Part shown: positions 8,286 to 18,616 of the stretch, piece after piece
How the letters are laid out: each line of letters starts with the position of its first letter
Numbering within the stretch: the stretch's first letter is position 1
Assembly (NCBI GenBank): GCA_963725175.1
Contig: CAVRXH010000006.1
Coordinates: 2,232,001-2,296,000 of the forward strand
Direction: 5' to 3'
From: DASUBV01 sp963725175
Lineage (GTDB): Bacteria > Actinomycetota > Actinomycetes > Streptosporangiales > Streptosporangiaceae
Length of the DNA stretch: 64,000 bases
Position numbers and translations under genes: made by a program
The notes under the pieces: generated by a model
Told to the model about the DNA's origin: nothing
Seen by the model: the letters and a program-made list of their open reading frames with translations, nothing else
Databases searched by the model: none

Positions 8286-10989
8286 ATGCTGCGGCTCGCC
8301 TGGTCCGTACTGCGGTTCCAGCGAGGGCGGGCGCTGGCCCTGCTGCTCGGCATGCTGCTGGCCACCACCGCCTTCACGGTGCTCACCGCCGCGTCCCGCA
8401 CCTCGCAGTTGCGCACCACGGGGACCGTCACCAGGAACTTCCGGCCCGCCTACGACATCCTGGTCAGGCCCAAGGGCACCAGGACCTCGCTGGAGCAGGC
8501 CACCGGCACCGTCGCGCCGAACTTCCTGTCCGGCATCTACGGGGGCATCAGCCTGGCCCAGTACCACCGGATCCAGGCCATCAGCGGCGTGCAGGTCGCG
8601 GCGCCGATCGCGATGATCGGCTACAGCCTGCCGCTCGCCGATGTCACGGTCCGGCTGCCGGCCGCCGCGGTCCGCGCGCCCGGCCGGCAGCTCTACCGGG
8701 TGCGCACCGCCTGGGTCAGCCCGGCGGGCGGCCGGATCAGCCAGCCGCCGTCGTACGTCTACATCACGCCCAACCGCTTCACCGGCGGCCAGTCCGGCAA
8801 CTCCAGCGAGGTGCTGCCCGGCGGCGCGCAGACCGAGGTCTGCCCCTACCTCAAGGGCAGCAACCCGTTCGGGCTCGCCACCCAGGCCGGCAACTGGTGC
8901 TGGTCCAAGGTCAGCGGCCTTGGCCCGGGCGACGCGACGTTCAGGAACCTGACCGCGCAGCACCCGGGCTTCACGGTCCGGTGGTCGTTCCCGATGCTGA
9001 TCGCCGCCATCGACCCGGCGGCGGAGGCGCGGCTTGACGGGCTGAACAAGGCGGTGACCTCGGGTCGCTACCTGGGCGAGCAGGCCGGCGACCGGCAGTT
9101 CGGCGAGGCGGCGACCGGCTTCCCTGTACTGGCCGCCGCGGCCAGCGGCATCGGTGAGCGCGCGGTCACCACGGTCAGCGAGCTGCCCGGCGCCGCAGGC
9201 CGTGCCCAGCCTGAGCCTGGCCGGCCTGCGCGCCAGTGCCCGGGAGCCCGGCCGGGTCGTCCAGACCGTCACCACCACCGCCGCGCAGGCCTACCGCCGG
9301 CTGCTGAGCCTGATGGCCGGCCAGGGCGGCGTGCACGACGGGATCTTCGGGTACTGGTCCGCCGGCCCGGTGACCTACCGCCGCGCGCCCGGCGGCGCCC
9401 TCACCCCGGTACCGGTGCGCAACCGGGTGTCGGCCTGGCGGTCGCCGCAGGGGGTCGCGCCGCCGATGGCCGAGAAGGACACCCAGTACCGGCCGGTCAG
9501 CAGTCACCAGGCGGGAGTCGACTTCTCCGGCGGCATTCCGGTGCCGATGCTCACCGGGGTCTTCGACCCGGCGAAGATGGGCGTGACCGACCGGCTGAAC
9601 GCGGTCCAGCTCGGCCCTTACCAGCCGCCCGTCGACCAGCCCGCCAGCGCCGCCAGCCGGGCGGCCCTGGGCGGCGGCGACCTGATGCCGAGCCTGGACC
9701 TGGCGGGCTACGTGAGCCAGCCGGTCAACCTGATCACCACCCTGGCCGCGCTTCCCGCGCTGGAGAACGGCGGCGTGTTCAGCGGCGCCCTGCACGCCAG
9801 CGCCCCGATCAGCGTCATCAGGGTCAGGGTCGCCGGGGTCACCGGGCCCGGCGCGGTCTCCCGCGAGCGGATCAACGAGGTCGCCCAGCAGATCGCGGTG
9901 CGGACCGGCTTGACCGTCGACATCGTCGCCGGGTCCTCGCCCGTCCCGATGACGATCGACCTGCCGCGCGGACGGCTCGGCGAGCCGCCGCTGCGGCTGA
10001 CCGAGGGCTGGGCCCGCAAGGGCGTCGCCGTCGCCATCCTGACTGCGGTCGACAAGAAGAGCGTGGCGCTGTTCGTGCTGATCCTGGTCGTCTGCGGACT
10101 GTTCGTGGCCAACTCGGCCACCGCCGCGGTCCGCGGCCGCCGCCGCGAGCTCGGCGTGCTCGCCTGCACCGGCTGGACCAGGCCGCGGCTGTTCGGCGCG
10201 GTACTCGCGGAGCTGGCCGGGCTCGGGCTGCTGGCCGGCCTGCTCGGCGGCGCGCTGTCCCTCCCGCTTGCCGGGGCGCTTGGCCTGCATCCGGGGCCAG
10301 GCCGGGCGCTGCTGGCCGTGCCGGTCGCGATGGCGGTCGCGGTGCTGGCCGGATGCGGGCCCGCCTGGCTGGCCGCAAGGGCCAGCCCGCTGGCCGCCAC
10401 CCGCCCGCCGGTGCTGGCGGCCAGGCGCGGCTACCACCCCGGCGGCATCACCGGGCTTGCCCTGCTGAACGTGACCAGGACGCCTGGCCGGTCGCTGCTT
10501 GGCGCAGTCAGCCTGGCCGTCGGCGTGGCTGGGCTGACGCTGGTGACCGCGATCACGATCGCGTTCCGCGGCGTGGTGGTCGGCTCGCTGCTCGGCGACG
10601 CGGTCGCGGTGCAGATCCGGGGCGTGGACTTCGTGGCGATCGGCGCGACCGTGGCGCTTGGCGTGCTGGCCGTCGCCGACGTGCTGCTGGTCAGCATCCG
10701 CGAGCGCGCGGCCGAGCTGGCCACCATCCGCCAGCTCGGCTGGCCGGAGGCCGCGCTGGCCCGGCTGGTACTCACCGAGGGGCTGCTGATCGGCGGTACC
10801 GGGTCGCTGGCCGGGGCCGCCGCCGGCCTGGCCGGCGCCGCGCAGCTCGGCGCCGCGCTGCCGACCGCCCTGCTGGTCATCGCCATCGCCGCCGTCGTCA
10901 CCGGGACCGTGGTGACCGCCGTCGCCGCGCTGCTGCCCGCCCGCGCGCTGCGCGCGCTGCCCGCTGCCCGCCTGCTGAGTGAGGAGTAA
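8286..10989 (+). pseudogene. FtsX-type ABC transporter permease, interrupted by a +1 frameshift
   Basis: The N-terminal frame (from ATG 8286) gives a membrane segment at residues 15-37 and a large external domain. It stays convincing up to TTVSELP near 9187. From there the sense continues in the +1 frame as APQAVPSLSLAGLRASAREP and on through two FtsX regions (ALFVLILVVCGLFVANSATA; RERAAELATIRQLGW) to TAA at 10989. Removing one C from CCC at 9186-9188 joins the two into about 900 aa, the normal size for a MacB/FtsX-like exporter permease with two FtsX domains. The shift is either a sequence error or a real inactivating mutation. Partner ATPase follows after four bases. Confidence 0.82.
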
Positions 10990-10993
10990 CCAG

Positions 10994-11767
10994 ATGACGC
11001 ACCGCGAGACCGCCGCCGAGCCCGGCGCCCCAGGCTCGATCGTGCTCGCCGGGGTCAGCAAGCACTTCGGCATCGGCCGGGAGCAGCGGGTGGCGGCCGC
11101 CGACGACGTCAGCCTGGCCATCGCGCCTGGCGCGCTGGTCGCCCTGACCGGCGCGTCGGGCTCGGGCAAGTCCACGCTGCTGCACCTCATCGGCGCCATC
11201 GAGCCGCCCGACTCGGGCGCCATCGTGGTCGGCGGCACCGACATCACCACGCTGAGCAGGCCGGAGCTGGCCCGCTACCGGCGCGGCGTGGGCTTCGTGT
11301 TCCAGCGCTACAACCTGCTGCCCGCGCTGACCGCGCTGGACAACGTGATCGCCCCGGTGCTGCCGTACCGGACGCCGTGGAGCAAGGCCGACCGCGCCCG
11401 CGAGCTGCTCGCCGCGGTCGGCCTGGCGGGCCGGGAGCGGTCGCTGCCCGGCCGGATGTCCGGCGGCGAGCAGCAGCGGGTGGCCATCGCCAGGGCGCTG
11501 ATCAGCTCGCCGGCGCTGCTGCTGGCCGACGAGCCGACCGGCAACCTGGACTCGCAGAATGCCGCCGAGATCCTGGACCTGCTGGCCGAGCTGCGCGAAG
11601 GCAGCCAGATGACGGTGCTGCTGGCCACGCACGACCCGCAGGTCGCGGCCAGGTGCGAGCGGCTGATCCGGCTGCGCGACGGCGCGGTCGCCGACGACAT
11701 CGACCTCGCCGACGCCGACGCGGCCTCGGCGCAGGAGACGATCAGGCGGGTCGGCCAGCTCGGCTGA
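10994..11767 (+). CDS. ABC transporter ATPase, MacB/LolD type
   Basis: 257 aa from ATG 10994 with GAGGAG just upstream, spanning the permease stop. Walker A GASGSGKST (from residue about 53), Q-loop FVFQRYNLLPALTALDN, signature MSGGEQQRVAIARAL, Walker B LLLADEPTGNLD and switch ATHDPQ are all intact. It powers the FtsX permease encoded immediately upstream; such pairs export peptides, lipids or drugs. PadR control is likely. If the permease is truly broken this ATPase would be an orphan. Confidence 0.9.
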   Translation: MTHRETAAEPGAPGSIVLAGVSKHFGIGREQRVAAADDVSLAIAPGALVALTGASGSGKSTLLHLIGAIEPPDSGAIVVGGTDITTLSRPELARYRRGVGFVFQRYNLLPALTALDNVIAPVLPYRTPWSKADRARELLAAVGLAGRERSLPGRMSGGEQQRVAIARALISSPALLLADEPTGNLDSQNAAEILDLLAELREGSQMTVLLATHDPQVAARCERLIRLRDGAVADDIDLADADAASAQETIRRVGQLG

Positions 11768-11773
11768 GCGCGC

Positions 11774-13324
11774 CTAGTTCACCCGGCGCTCGTAGCCCTC
11801 CCAGTAGGGCGCGCGGAGCTTGAACTTCTGCAGCTTGCCGGTGGCCGTCCTGGGCAGCGCGTCGCGCAGCTCGACCGAGGTCGGGCACTTGTAGTGGGCC
11901 AGCCGGTCCCGGCAGTGCGCGATCAGGTCGGCCTCGCTGGCCTGCTGGCCGTCGCGGAGCACGATAAGCGCCTTCACCGTCTCGCCCCACTTCTCGTGGG
12001 GCACCCCGATGATGGCGACCTCGGCGACGGCCGGGTGCTGGTACAGGCAGTCCTCCACCTCGACGGAGCTGACGTTCTCCCCGCCGGAGATGATCACGTC
12101 CTTCTTCCGGTCGGAGATGACCAGGTAGTCGCCGTCCTCCAGGTGGCCCTCGTCGCCCGTCCTGAACCAGCCGCCCGCCAGCACCTTCGCCGACTCCTCC
12201 GGCTGCTCCCAGTACCCGGCGAACACGTGGTTGGACCTGGCCAGCACCTCGCCGTCCTCATCCGTCCGCAGGTCCACGCCCACGGCGGGCACGCCGGCCC
12301 TGGCCTGGAGCTTGGCGCGCTCCCCCGCCGCCATGCCGTCCCACTCCGCAGGGGCGCGGTTGATGGTGAGCAGCGGCGCGGTCTCGGTCAGCCCGTAGAT
12401 CTGGATGAACTCCCAGCCCAGCTCGGTCTCGACCCGCTCGATGGTCTTGGACGGCGGCGGCGCGCCGGCCACCACGATCCGCACCATGCCCGCGCCGGGG
12501 ATCTTCCGCCCGGCAGCCTTGCGCTCCGCGCCCGCGTTCAGGATGGCCGCCACCACGGCGGGCGCGCCGCACAGCAGGGTCACGCCGTGCTCGCCGACCC
12601 GGCGCAGGATCTCCTCGCCGTCGATCTTGCGCACGATGACCTGAGGCAGGCCCATCGCGGTCACCGCGTACGGCATTCCCCACCCGTTGCAGTGGAACAT
12701 CGGCAGCGTATGCATGAACACATCGCGGTCGGTAATGCTGGTGTGCCAGCCGAAAATGGCCGCGTTCAGCCAGCAGTTGCGGTGCGTGAGCTGGACGCCC
12801 TTGGGCCGCGCGGTGGTGCCGCTGGTGTAGTTGATGCTCGCCGTGGCGTCCTCGTCGGCCTGCCACGGGGCTGGCTCCGCGCCGTCAGGGGCGGGCGCGA
12901 ACAGCTCCGCGTCCGCGGTGCCGTCCAGCACGATCTTGTGCTTGACCTCGATGTCCCGCAGCGCCGGCTCGGACTCGGGGTCGACCAGCAGCACCGAGGC
13001 GCCCGAGTGGCCGACGATGTAGCGGATCTCCTCGGTGTTCAGCCGGAAGTTGACCGGGACCAGGACCCGCCCGTAGCCGCTGACGCCGAAGTACGAGATC
13101 TGGAACCTGGCCGCGTTCGGGCTGACCAGCGCCACCCGCTCGCCGTGCGGCACCCCGAGCCGGTCCAGGGCCAGAGCCATCCCGCGCGCCCGGCTCTCCA
13201 GCTCCGCGTAGCTCAGCGTGCCCAGCGAGCCCGCCGTGCCCGGCTCGTCGATGACGGCGGTGCGGTGGCCGTAGACAGCCGCGCCGCGGCCGAGGAAGTC
13301 TCCGATCGTGAGCGGGACCCTCAT
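11774..13324 (-). CDS. AMP-forming fatty-acyl-CoA synthetase/ligase
   Basis: 516 aa from ATG 13324 (AGAGGAG seven bases upstream). ANL-superfamily motifs in order: phosphate loop YTSGTTARPKG, A5 IYGLTETAP, A7-A8 WFRTGDEG and ISDRKKDVIISGGENVSS, and the C-terminal catalytic lysine in PRTATGKLQK. It adenylates a carboxylic acid and transfers it to CoA. The form with Ala in TSGTTARPKG is common in actinobacterial long- and medium-chain acyl-CoA synthetases; the substrate is not readable. Convergent with the ABC ATPase, six bases apart. Confidence 0.88.
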   Translation of the reverse strand: MRVPLTIGDFLGRGAAVYGHRTAVIDEPGTAGSLGTLSYAELESRARGMALALDRLGVPHGERVALVSPNAARFQISYFGVSGYGRVLVPVNFRLNTEEIRYIVGHSGASVLLVDPESEPALRDIEVKHKIVLDGTADAELFAPAPDGAEPAPWQADEDATASINYTSGTTARPKGVQLTHRNCWLNAAIFGWHTSITDRDVFMHTLPMFHCNGWGMPYAVTAMGLPQVIVRKIDGEEILRRVGEHGVTLLCGAPAVVAAILNAGAERKAAGRKIPGAGMVRIVVAGAPPPSKTIERVETELGWEFIQIYGLTETAPLLTINRAPAEWDGMAAGERAKLQARAGVPAVGVDLRTDEDGEVLARSNHVFAGYWEQPEESAKVLAGGWFRTGDEGHLEDGDYLVISDRKKDVIISGGENVSSVEVEDCLYQHPAVAEVAIIGVPHEKWGETVKALIVLRDGQQASEADLIAHCRDRLAHYKCPTSVELRDALPRTATGKLQKFKLRAPYWEGYERRVN

Positions 13325-13506
13325 GTCGTTCTCCTCTGACGCCCGTGAGTGGCGGCGGGGCCGGTGTCCGGTGACGCCGCGCACTGGTGCATTCCTATCA
13401 GGACATCACCCGCCGGAACACCCGCCAGGGGGACCCTCCCCCCGGCCGGGCCGGGAGGAGAGCCGGGAGCCGGGACGGCCAGATCTCACGGAACGTGACG
13501 AAAGCC

Positions 13507-13538
13507 ATAACGGAAGGGTGAGATAAATATAACGGAAG
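13507..13538 (+). promoter_or_regulatory. Direct repeat ATAACGGAAG, 22-bp period
   Basis: ATAACGGAAG is at 13507-13516 and 13529-13538, exactly two helical turns apart, flanking the A/T-rich GAGATAAAT. It could be a tandem regulator or activator site for the importer operon (inference). Confidence 0.4.
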
Positions 13539-13607
13539 TACATGCACCATTGATTTCAGAGTGGCTGGATGGCTAAGTCAGGATTGTCATCCGATTGTGT
13601 CCGATTC

Positions 13608-13620
13608 TTCGGTAACCGAA
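13608..13620. promoter_or_regulatory. Perfect palindrome TTCGGTAACCGAA
   Basis: Arms of six bases around a single central A, 20 bases before the start of the binding protein. It could be an operator or a small leader hairpin just ahead of the ribosome site. Confidence 0.35.
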
Positions 13621-13640
13621 ACAGCAGGGAAGGGCCAGGT

Positions 13641-15473
13641 ATGCGCATCATCACCCGGCTGGTAACCGCGTCCGCAGCACTGGCCCTGGCGGCGACCGCC
13701 GCCGCCTGCGGCGGCGGGTCGGCTCCGAAGGTCGGCAACGGCGGGACCGCCGCGCCGGCCGGCCACATCCAGAACGGCGGCACGGTCACCATCGCCGAGG
13801 TGGGCGCCTCGCCGAACTTCATCTTCCCGCTGGCGCCCGCGACCAACTCAGACGGCTACAACGTCAACCTCACCATGGGCATGTGGCCGTCCCTGGTGTA
13901 CGCGGGCGACGGCGCCCAGTCGATCGTGAACCCGCAGGAGAGCCTGTTCAGCTCGATCGCCTACACCAACGGCGACAAGCGGATCACCATCGACCTGAAG
14001 CACTGGAACTGGTCCGACGGCAAGCCGATCACCAGCCGGGACTTCACCTTCGTCTACAACATGCTGAAGGCGAGCAACCACAACTGGAACGACTACGAGG
14101 CCGGGCTGTTCCCCGACGACGTGACCAGCGTGTCCACCCCCGACGCGCACACCGTGGTGCTGAACCTGACCCGGTCCTACAACCCGGCCTTCTACACCGA
14201 GGACGTGCTGAGCACCATCCCGCTGCTGCCCCAGCACGCCTGGGACAAGACCTCGCTGAACGGCCCGGTGAAGAACTACGACGAGACCACCTCGGGCGCC
14301 AAGGCGGTCTACAAGTTCCTGCAGACGCAGGGCGGCCAGATGTCCACCTTCGCCACCAACCCGCTGTGGAAGGTGGTGGACGGCCCGTGGCGGCTGACGG
14401 CCTTCCAGTCCAACGGCTACTACAGCTACGCGCCGAACAAGAACTACTCGGGCCAGGACGAGCCGCACCTGTCCAAGGTCATCGAGACGCCGTTCACCAC
14501 GACGACCGCCGAGCTTGAGGCGCTGCGCTCCGGCAGCACCCTGGACGTGGCCGGGCTGCCGCTCAACGACATCAAGCAGATCGGCGTGCTGAAGGCCAGC
14601 GGCTACTCGGTAGCCACCCTGCCGATCCCCGGCGTGGCCGAGATCATCCCGAACTTCTACAACGCCACCGTCGGCACGATGCTCCGCCAGCTCTACATCC
14701 GGCAGGCTCTTGAGTCCCTGATCAACCGGCAGCAGATCGTGCAGAAGGTCTTCTCCGGCTACGCCGACCCCGGCAACGGCCCGGTGCCGATCAAGGCGAC
14801 AGGACCGTGGGCGTCCCCGCTGGAGAAGTCCGGCGGCCCGTACCCGTACGCGCCGAAGACCGCCATCTCGCTGCTCAAGGCGCACGGCTGGAAGGTAGTG
14901 CCGAACGGCACCTCGACCTGCCAGCAGCCGGGCAGCGCGGCGAACGAGTGCGGCGCGGGCATCACCTCAGGCGAGCAGCTCGCCTTCACCCTGGCCTACT
15001 CCTCCGGTGACACCAGCCAGGACGAGCAGGAGGCCGCCATCCAGTCCTCGGAGCGACTGGCCGGCGTCAAGATCAACCTCAAGTCCGAGCCGTTCAACTC
15101 GCTGATCGCGACGGTGGGCAACTGCACCGCCGCCAAGCACCCCACCTCCACCTGCGGCTGGCAGCTCGTCGACTTCGGGTACGACCCGTACTCGCTCTAC
15201 CCGGCCGGCGACGGCCTGTTCGACACCGGCGGCTACGGGGACTCCGGCGGCTACTCAAACCCGCAGATGGACAAGCTGATCAACGCGACCGAGTACGGGT
15301 CGAGCACGGCGGCGTTCTTCGCCTACGAGGACTACGCGGCCCGCCAGCTCCCGTGGCTGTGGCTGCCCAACCAGAGCGCCATCCTGATCTACAAGAGCGA
15401 CCTGCACGGGTTCACCCCGCTCAATCCGTTCTCCGGCAGCCTGAACCCTGAGGTCTGGTATTACAGCTCGTGA
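13641..15473 (+). CDS. Peptide/solute-binding lipoprotein of an ABC importer (SBP family 5)
   Basis: 610 aa from ATG 13641. Lipoprotein signal peptide with the lipobox cysteine at residue 23 (ATAAACGGG). The mature part has family-5 features: NGGTVTIAEVGASPNF, ITIDLKHWNWSDGKPITSRD with a tyrosine/asparagine-rich core, and IRQALESLINRQQIV. Family-5 proteins capture oligopeptides, nickel chelates, opines or sugars outside the membrane. An upstream ATG at 13569 would destroy the signal peptide and is rejected. GTGA overlap with the permease. Confidence 0.9.
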   Translation: MRIITRLVTASAALALAATAAACGGGSAPKVGNGGTAAPAGHIQNGGTVTIAEVGASPNFIFPLAPATNSDGYNVNLTMGMWPSLVYAGDGAQSIVNPQESLFSSIAYTNGDKRITIDLKHWNWSDGKPITSRDFTFVYNMLKASNHNWNDYEAGLFPDDVTSVSTPDAHTVVLNLTRSYNPAFYTEDVLSTIPLLPQHAWDKTSLNGPVKNYDETTSGAKAVYKFLQTQGGQMSTFATNPLWKVVDGPWRLTAFQSNGYYSYAPNKNYSGQDEPHLSKVIETPFTTTTAELEALRSGSTLDVAGLPLNDIKQIGVLKASGYSVATLPIPGVAEIIPNFYNATVGTMLRQLYIRQALESLINRQQIVQKVFSGYADPGNGPVPIKATGPWASPLEKSGGPYPYAPKTAISLLKAHGWKVVPNGTSTCQQPGSAANECGAGITSGEQLAFTLAYSSGDTSQDEQEAAIQSSERLAGVKINLKSEPFNSLIATVGNCTAAKHPTSTCGWQLVDFGYDPYSLYPAGDGLFDTGGYGDSGGYSNPQMDKLINATEYGSSTAAFFAYEDYAARQLPWLWLPNQSAILIYKSDLHGFTPLNPFSGSLNPEVWYYSS

Positions 15474-16423
15474 CCTGGTATCTCATCCGCCGGGTCGGCC
15501 AGGCTCTGGTGGTCGTGATCGGCGTCATGATCCTGACGTTCATCATGATCCACCTGGAGCCTGGCAGCGCGGCCCGCGCCACCCTGGGGGTGCGGGCCAC
15601 GGCGAGCCGGGTGGCGATCTTCAATAGCACCTACGGGCTGAACGAGCCGCTGTACCGGCAGTTCGTCACCTACGTCGAGCAGGTGGTGCACGGCAACTTC
15701 GGCACCTCGTACTCGCTGCAGCAGCCGGTGTCCACGCTGATCGCGCAGCGGCTGCCGCGCGACGCCGTGCTGCTCGGGCTTTCCACGGTGCTGGCCCTGC
15801 TGATCGGGCTGCCGCTCGGCATCTACCAGGCCGTGAAGCGCAACGGCCTGGCGGACTACACGCTGACCGGAGCGTCGTTCACGCTCTACTCGATGCCGGA
15901 CTTCTTCTTCGCGATCCTGCTGATCGCGGTGTTCTCCGTGCAGTTGCGCTGGCTGCCGCCGGAGGCCCCGCAGGCCACCTCGGTGGCCGGCATCCTGGCC
16001 CAGCCCCGTGCCCTGGTGCTGCCGGTGGTCACGCTGGCGCTGATCAGCGTGGCCAGCTTCAGCCGGTACATGCGCTCGTCGGCGATCGACGCGCTGGCCC
16101 AGGACTACATCAAGATGGCCAGGGCCAAGGGGCTGCCCGAGCGGCTGGTGCTCTCCCGGCACCTGCTGCGCAACTCACTGCTGCCGATCGTGACCATCCT
16201 CGGCCTGTCGCTGCCCGGCATCGTCGGCGGCGCGGTGATCGCCGAGACGGTGTTCAACTACCCGGGCATGGGGCTGCTGTTCTTCCAGGCGGCCACCATG
16301 CACGACTTCCCCATCCTGCTGGGCTCCACGCTGATCGTGGGCATCACCACCGTGATCGGGAACCTCGTCGCCGACATCGCCTACGGTGTCCTTGACCCCA
16401 GGATCCGCCATGACGACGCCTGA
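15470..16423 (+). CDS. ABC importer permease, DppB/OppB type
   Basis: 317 aa from GTG overlapping the binding-protein stop. Six membrane segments; the N-terminal YLIRRVGQALVVVIGV is typical of DppB-like proteins. The EAA-type cytoplasmic loop is seen as DYIKMARAKGLPERLVLSRH. It forms half of the membrane channel with the next gene and overlaps it by 14 bases. Confidence 0.9.
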   Translation: MTWYLIRRVGQALVVVIGVMILTFIMIHLEPGSAARATLGVRATASRVAIFNSTYGLNEPLYRQFVTYVEQVVHGNFGTSYSLQQPVSTLIAQRLPRDAVLLGLSTVLALLIGLPLGIYQAVKRNGLADYTLTGASFTLYSMPDFFFAILLIAVFSVQLRWLPPEAPQATSVAGILAQPRALVLPVVTLALISVASFSRYMRSSAIDALAQDYIKMARAKGLPERLVLSRHLLRNSLLPIVTILGLSLPGIVGGAVIAETVFNYPGMGLLFFQAATMHDFPILLGSTLIVGITTVIGNLVADIAYGVLDPRIRHDDA

Positions 16424-17333
16424 CATCGGGGTGCCGGCGGCGGCGCCCGCCCCGGCGCCGGAGCGACCCGCTGCCGCCACGACAGACGAGCCGCGCCGCT
16501 GGCTGGCGCTGTCGGCCTTCCTCAGCAACCGGGTCGCGATGGCCGGCCTCGCGCTGGTGATCCTGATCGCGCTGTTCTGCTTCGTCGGGCCGCTGATTTA
16601 CCGGACCAACCAGGTCACCGTCCGGCTGGGCCTGGAGACCCTGCCGCCGAGCGGCCGGTTCCCGCTCGGCACCGACCCGTCCGGCTACGACGTGCTCGGC
16701 CGGCTCATGGAGGGCGGCCAGTCCTCGCTGGAGCTGGGCTTCGCCGTGGCTATCGTCACCACGGTGATCGGCACCCTGTACGGGGCGATCGCCGGCTTCG
16801 TCGGCGGGGTCATCGACGCGGTGATGATGCGCGTGGTGGACACCTTCCTGGCCATCCCCGGCCTGGTGCTGCTGCTCATCCTGGTCAACCTGTTCACGCC
16901 GAGCCTGTGGATGATCATCATCCTGCTGTCCCTGCTGTCCTGGCTGGGCGTTGCCCGGCTGGTGCGTGCCGAGGTGCTCACCCTCAAGACCAGGGACTTC
17001 GTCCAGGCCGTCCGGATGATGGGCGGCAAGCAGCGGCGCATCGTGATCAGGCACCTGGTGCCGAACGCGGTCGGCGTCATCATCGTGAACGCCACCTTCA
17101 CCATCGCCGACGCGATCCTCACGCTGTCCGCGCTGAGCTTCCTCGGCCTCGGGCTGCCGCCGCCGCACGCGGACTGGGGCAGCATGCTGAACAACGGGCT
17201 CAGCTACCTGTTCGACGGCTACTGGTGGCTGATCTACCCGCCGGCGATCATCCTGATCCTGACCGTGGTGGCCTTCAACATGATCGGCGACGCGATCAGG
17301 GACTCCCTGGACGTCCGGCTGCAGCGGCCCTGA
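16410..17333 (+). CDS. ABC importer permease, DppC/OppC type
   Basis: 307 aa from ATG 16410. Pro/Ala-rich N-terminal tail, first membrane segment near 40, PLGTDPSGYDVLGRLMEGG (the DppC periplasmic signature), and the coupling loop TRDFVQAVRMMGGKQRRIVI. LSFLGLGLPPPHADWGSML is also characteristic. No DppD/DppF ATPase follows, since a DNA ligase comes next. The importer must borrow ATPases encoded elsewhere, which is uncommon but known for multi-substrate systems. Confidence 0.9.
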   Translation: MTTPDIGVPAAAPAPAPERPAAATTDEPRRWLALSAFLSNRVAMAGLALVILIALFCFVGPLIYRTNQVTVRLGLETLPPSGRFPLGTDPSGYDVLGRLMEGGQSSLELGFAVAIVTTVIGTLYGAIAGFVGGVIDAVMMRVVDTFLAIPGLVLLLILVNLFTPSLWMIIILLSLLSWLGVARLVRAEVLTLKTRDFVQAVRMMGGKQRRIVIRHLVPNAVGVIIVNATFTIADAILTLSALSFLGLGLPPPHADWGSMLNNGLSYLFDGYWWLIYPPAIILILTVVAFNMIGDAIRDSLDVRLQRP

Positions 17334-17391
17334 CGGCCCCGGCCGGCGGGTACTGCGGGCCCGCCGGGATGCGGTGGGCGAAGATGGAACG

Positions 17392-18465
17392 ATGGATCTT
17401 CCTGTGATGCCGCCGGTCGCGCCGATGCTGGCCAGGTCGGTGAAGGACATTCCGGACGGGCCGCTGAGCTTCGAGCCCAAGTGGGACGGGTTCCGCTCGG
17501 TGATCTTCCGCGACGGTGCCGAGGTCGAGATCGGCAGCCGCAACGAGCGCCCGATGACCCGCTACTTCCCCGAGGTCGTCGAGGCGATGCTGGCGAACCT
17601 GCCGGAGCGGTGCGTGCTGGACGGCGAGATCGTGATCCCCGACGCCAGCGGGCAGCGGCTGGACTTCGACGCGCTGCTGCAGCGCGTTCACCCGGCGGCG
17701 AGCCGGGTGACGCTGCTGGCGCAGCAGACCCCGGCCACGTTCGTCGCCTTCGACCTGCTCGCGCTCGGCGACGACGACTGCACCGAGCTGCCGTTCGAGC
17801 GGCGCAGGGAGCTGCTGACCGGCGCGCTCGCTGACGCCGCCCCGCCGGTCTACCTGACGCCGGCCACCAGGGACCGTGAACTGGCGGTGCAGTGGTTCAG
17901 CCAGTTCGAGGGGGCCGGCCTCGACGGGGTGGTGGCCAAGCCGCTCGACCAGCCTTACCAGCCGAATAAGCGGGTCATGTTCAAGGTGAAGCACGAGCGC
18001 ACCGCCGACTGCGTGGTCGCCGGGTACCGGCTGCACAAGAGCGGCCCCGACGCGATCGGCTCGCTGCTGCTCGGCCTGTACGACGAGCAGGGGAAGCTGG
18101 CCAGCGTCGGGGTGATCGGCGCGTTCCCGCTGGCCCGGCGCAAGGAGCTGTTCGCCGAGCTGCAGCCGCTGGTGACCGGCTTCGAGGGGCACCCGTGGAA
18201 CTGGGCGGCCGCGCAGCCCGGCGTCCGGCACCCGCGCGAGTCGGAGAGCAGCAGGTGGAACGCCGGCAAGGACCTGTCGTTCGTGCCGCTGCGGCCCGAG
18301 CGGGTGGTGGAGGTCCGCTACGAGCACATGGAGGGGACCAGGTTCCGGCACACCGCGCAGTTCTCCAGGTGGCGCCCGGACCGCGAGCCGCCCTCCTGCG
18401 GGTTCGGCCAGCTAGAGGAGCCGGTGAGCTACGACCTGGCGGAGATCCTGCCGCGCCAGCCCTGA
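17392..18465 (+). CDS. ligC: ATP-dependent DNA ligase, LigC type
   Basis: 357 aa. ATG 17392 is chosen because the family begins MxLPVMPPVxPML; a GTG six codons earlier is possible. The adenylated lysine is K30 in EPKWDG. Further nucleotidyl-transferase motifs are GSRNERPMTRYFPE, FVAFDLLAL, GLDGVVAK and FKVKHERTADCVV, followed by a C-terminal OB-fold. It has no polymerase or nuclease domain, so it is a stand-alone LigC as in mycobacteria, where it is a minor ligase with roles in repair back-up. Confidence 0.9.
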   Translation: MDLPVMPPVAPMLARSVKDIPDGPLSFEPKWDGFRSVIFRDGAEVEIGSRNERPMTRYFPEVVEAMLANLPERCVLDGEIVIPDASGQRLDFDALLQRVHPAASRVTLLAQQTPATFVAFDLLALGDDDCTELPFERRRELLTGALADAAPPVYLTPATRDRELAVQWFSQFEGAGLDGVVAKPLDQPYQPNKRVMFKVKHERTADCVVAGYRLHKSGPDAIGSLLLGLYDEQGKLASVGVIGAFPLARRKELFAELQPLVTGFEGHPWNWAAAQPGVRHPRESESSRWNAGKDLSFVPLRPERVVEVRYEHMEGTRFRHTAQFSRWRPDREPPSCGFGQLEEPVSYDLAEILPRQP

Positions 18466-18616
18466 TCTCTAGCCGGGAACGGGGAACCGGTAGTCGAAGG
18501 CGGCCATGTCCGCACGGATGTAGCGGCGGACCGAAGGCTGGCAGGGCACACGAGGGACGCGGGCATGACTTCGTCCCAGGTGAGCCGTAACCGCTCGATC
18601 GTTGGGCGGAGAAGAC

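Larger units (their letters stand above)
13325..13640. other. Intergenic region (316 bp) upstream of the ABC importer
   Basis: No gene seen. G+C-rich on the left; from 13500 on it becomes A/T-rich and holds a direct repeat (13507-13538) and a palindrome (13608-13620), the likely control region of the substrate-binding-protein operon. It also carries the promoter of the acyl-CoA ligase on the other strand. Confidence 0.5.
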
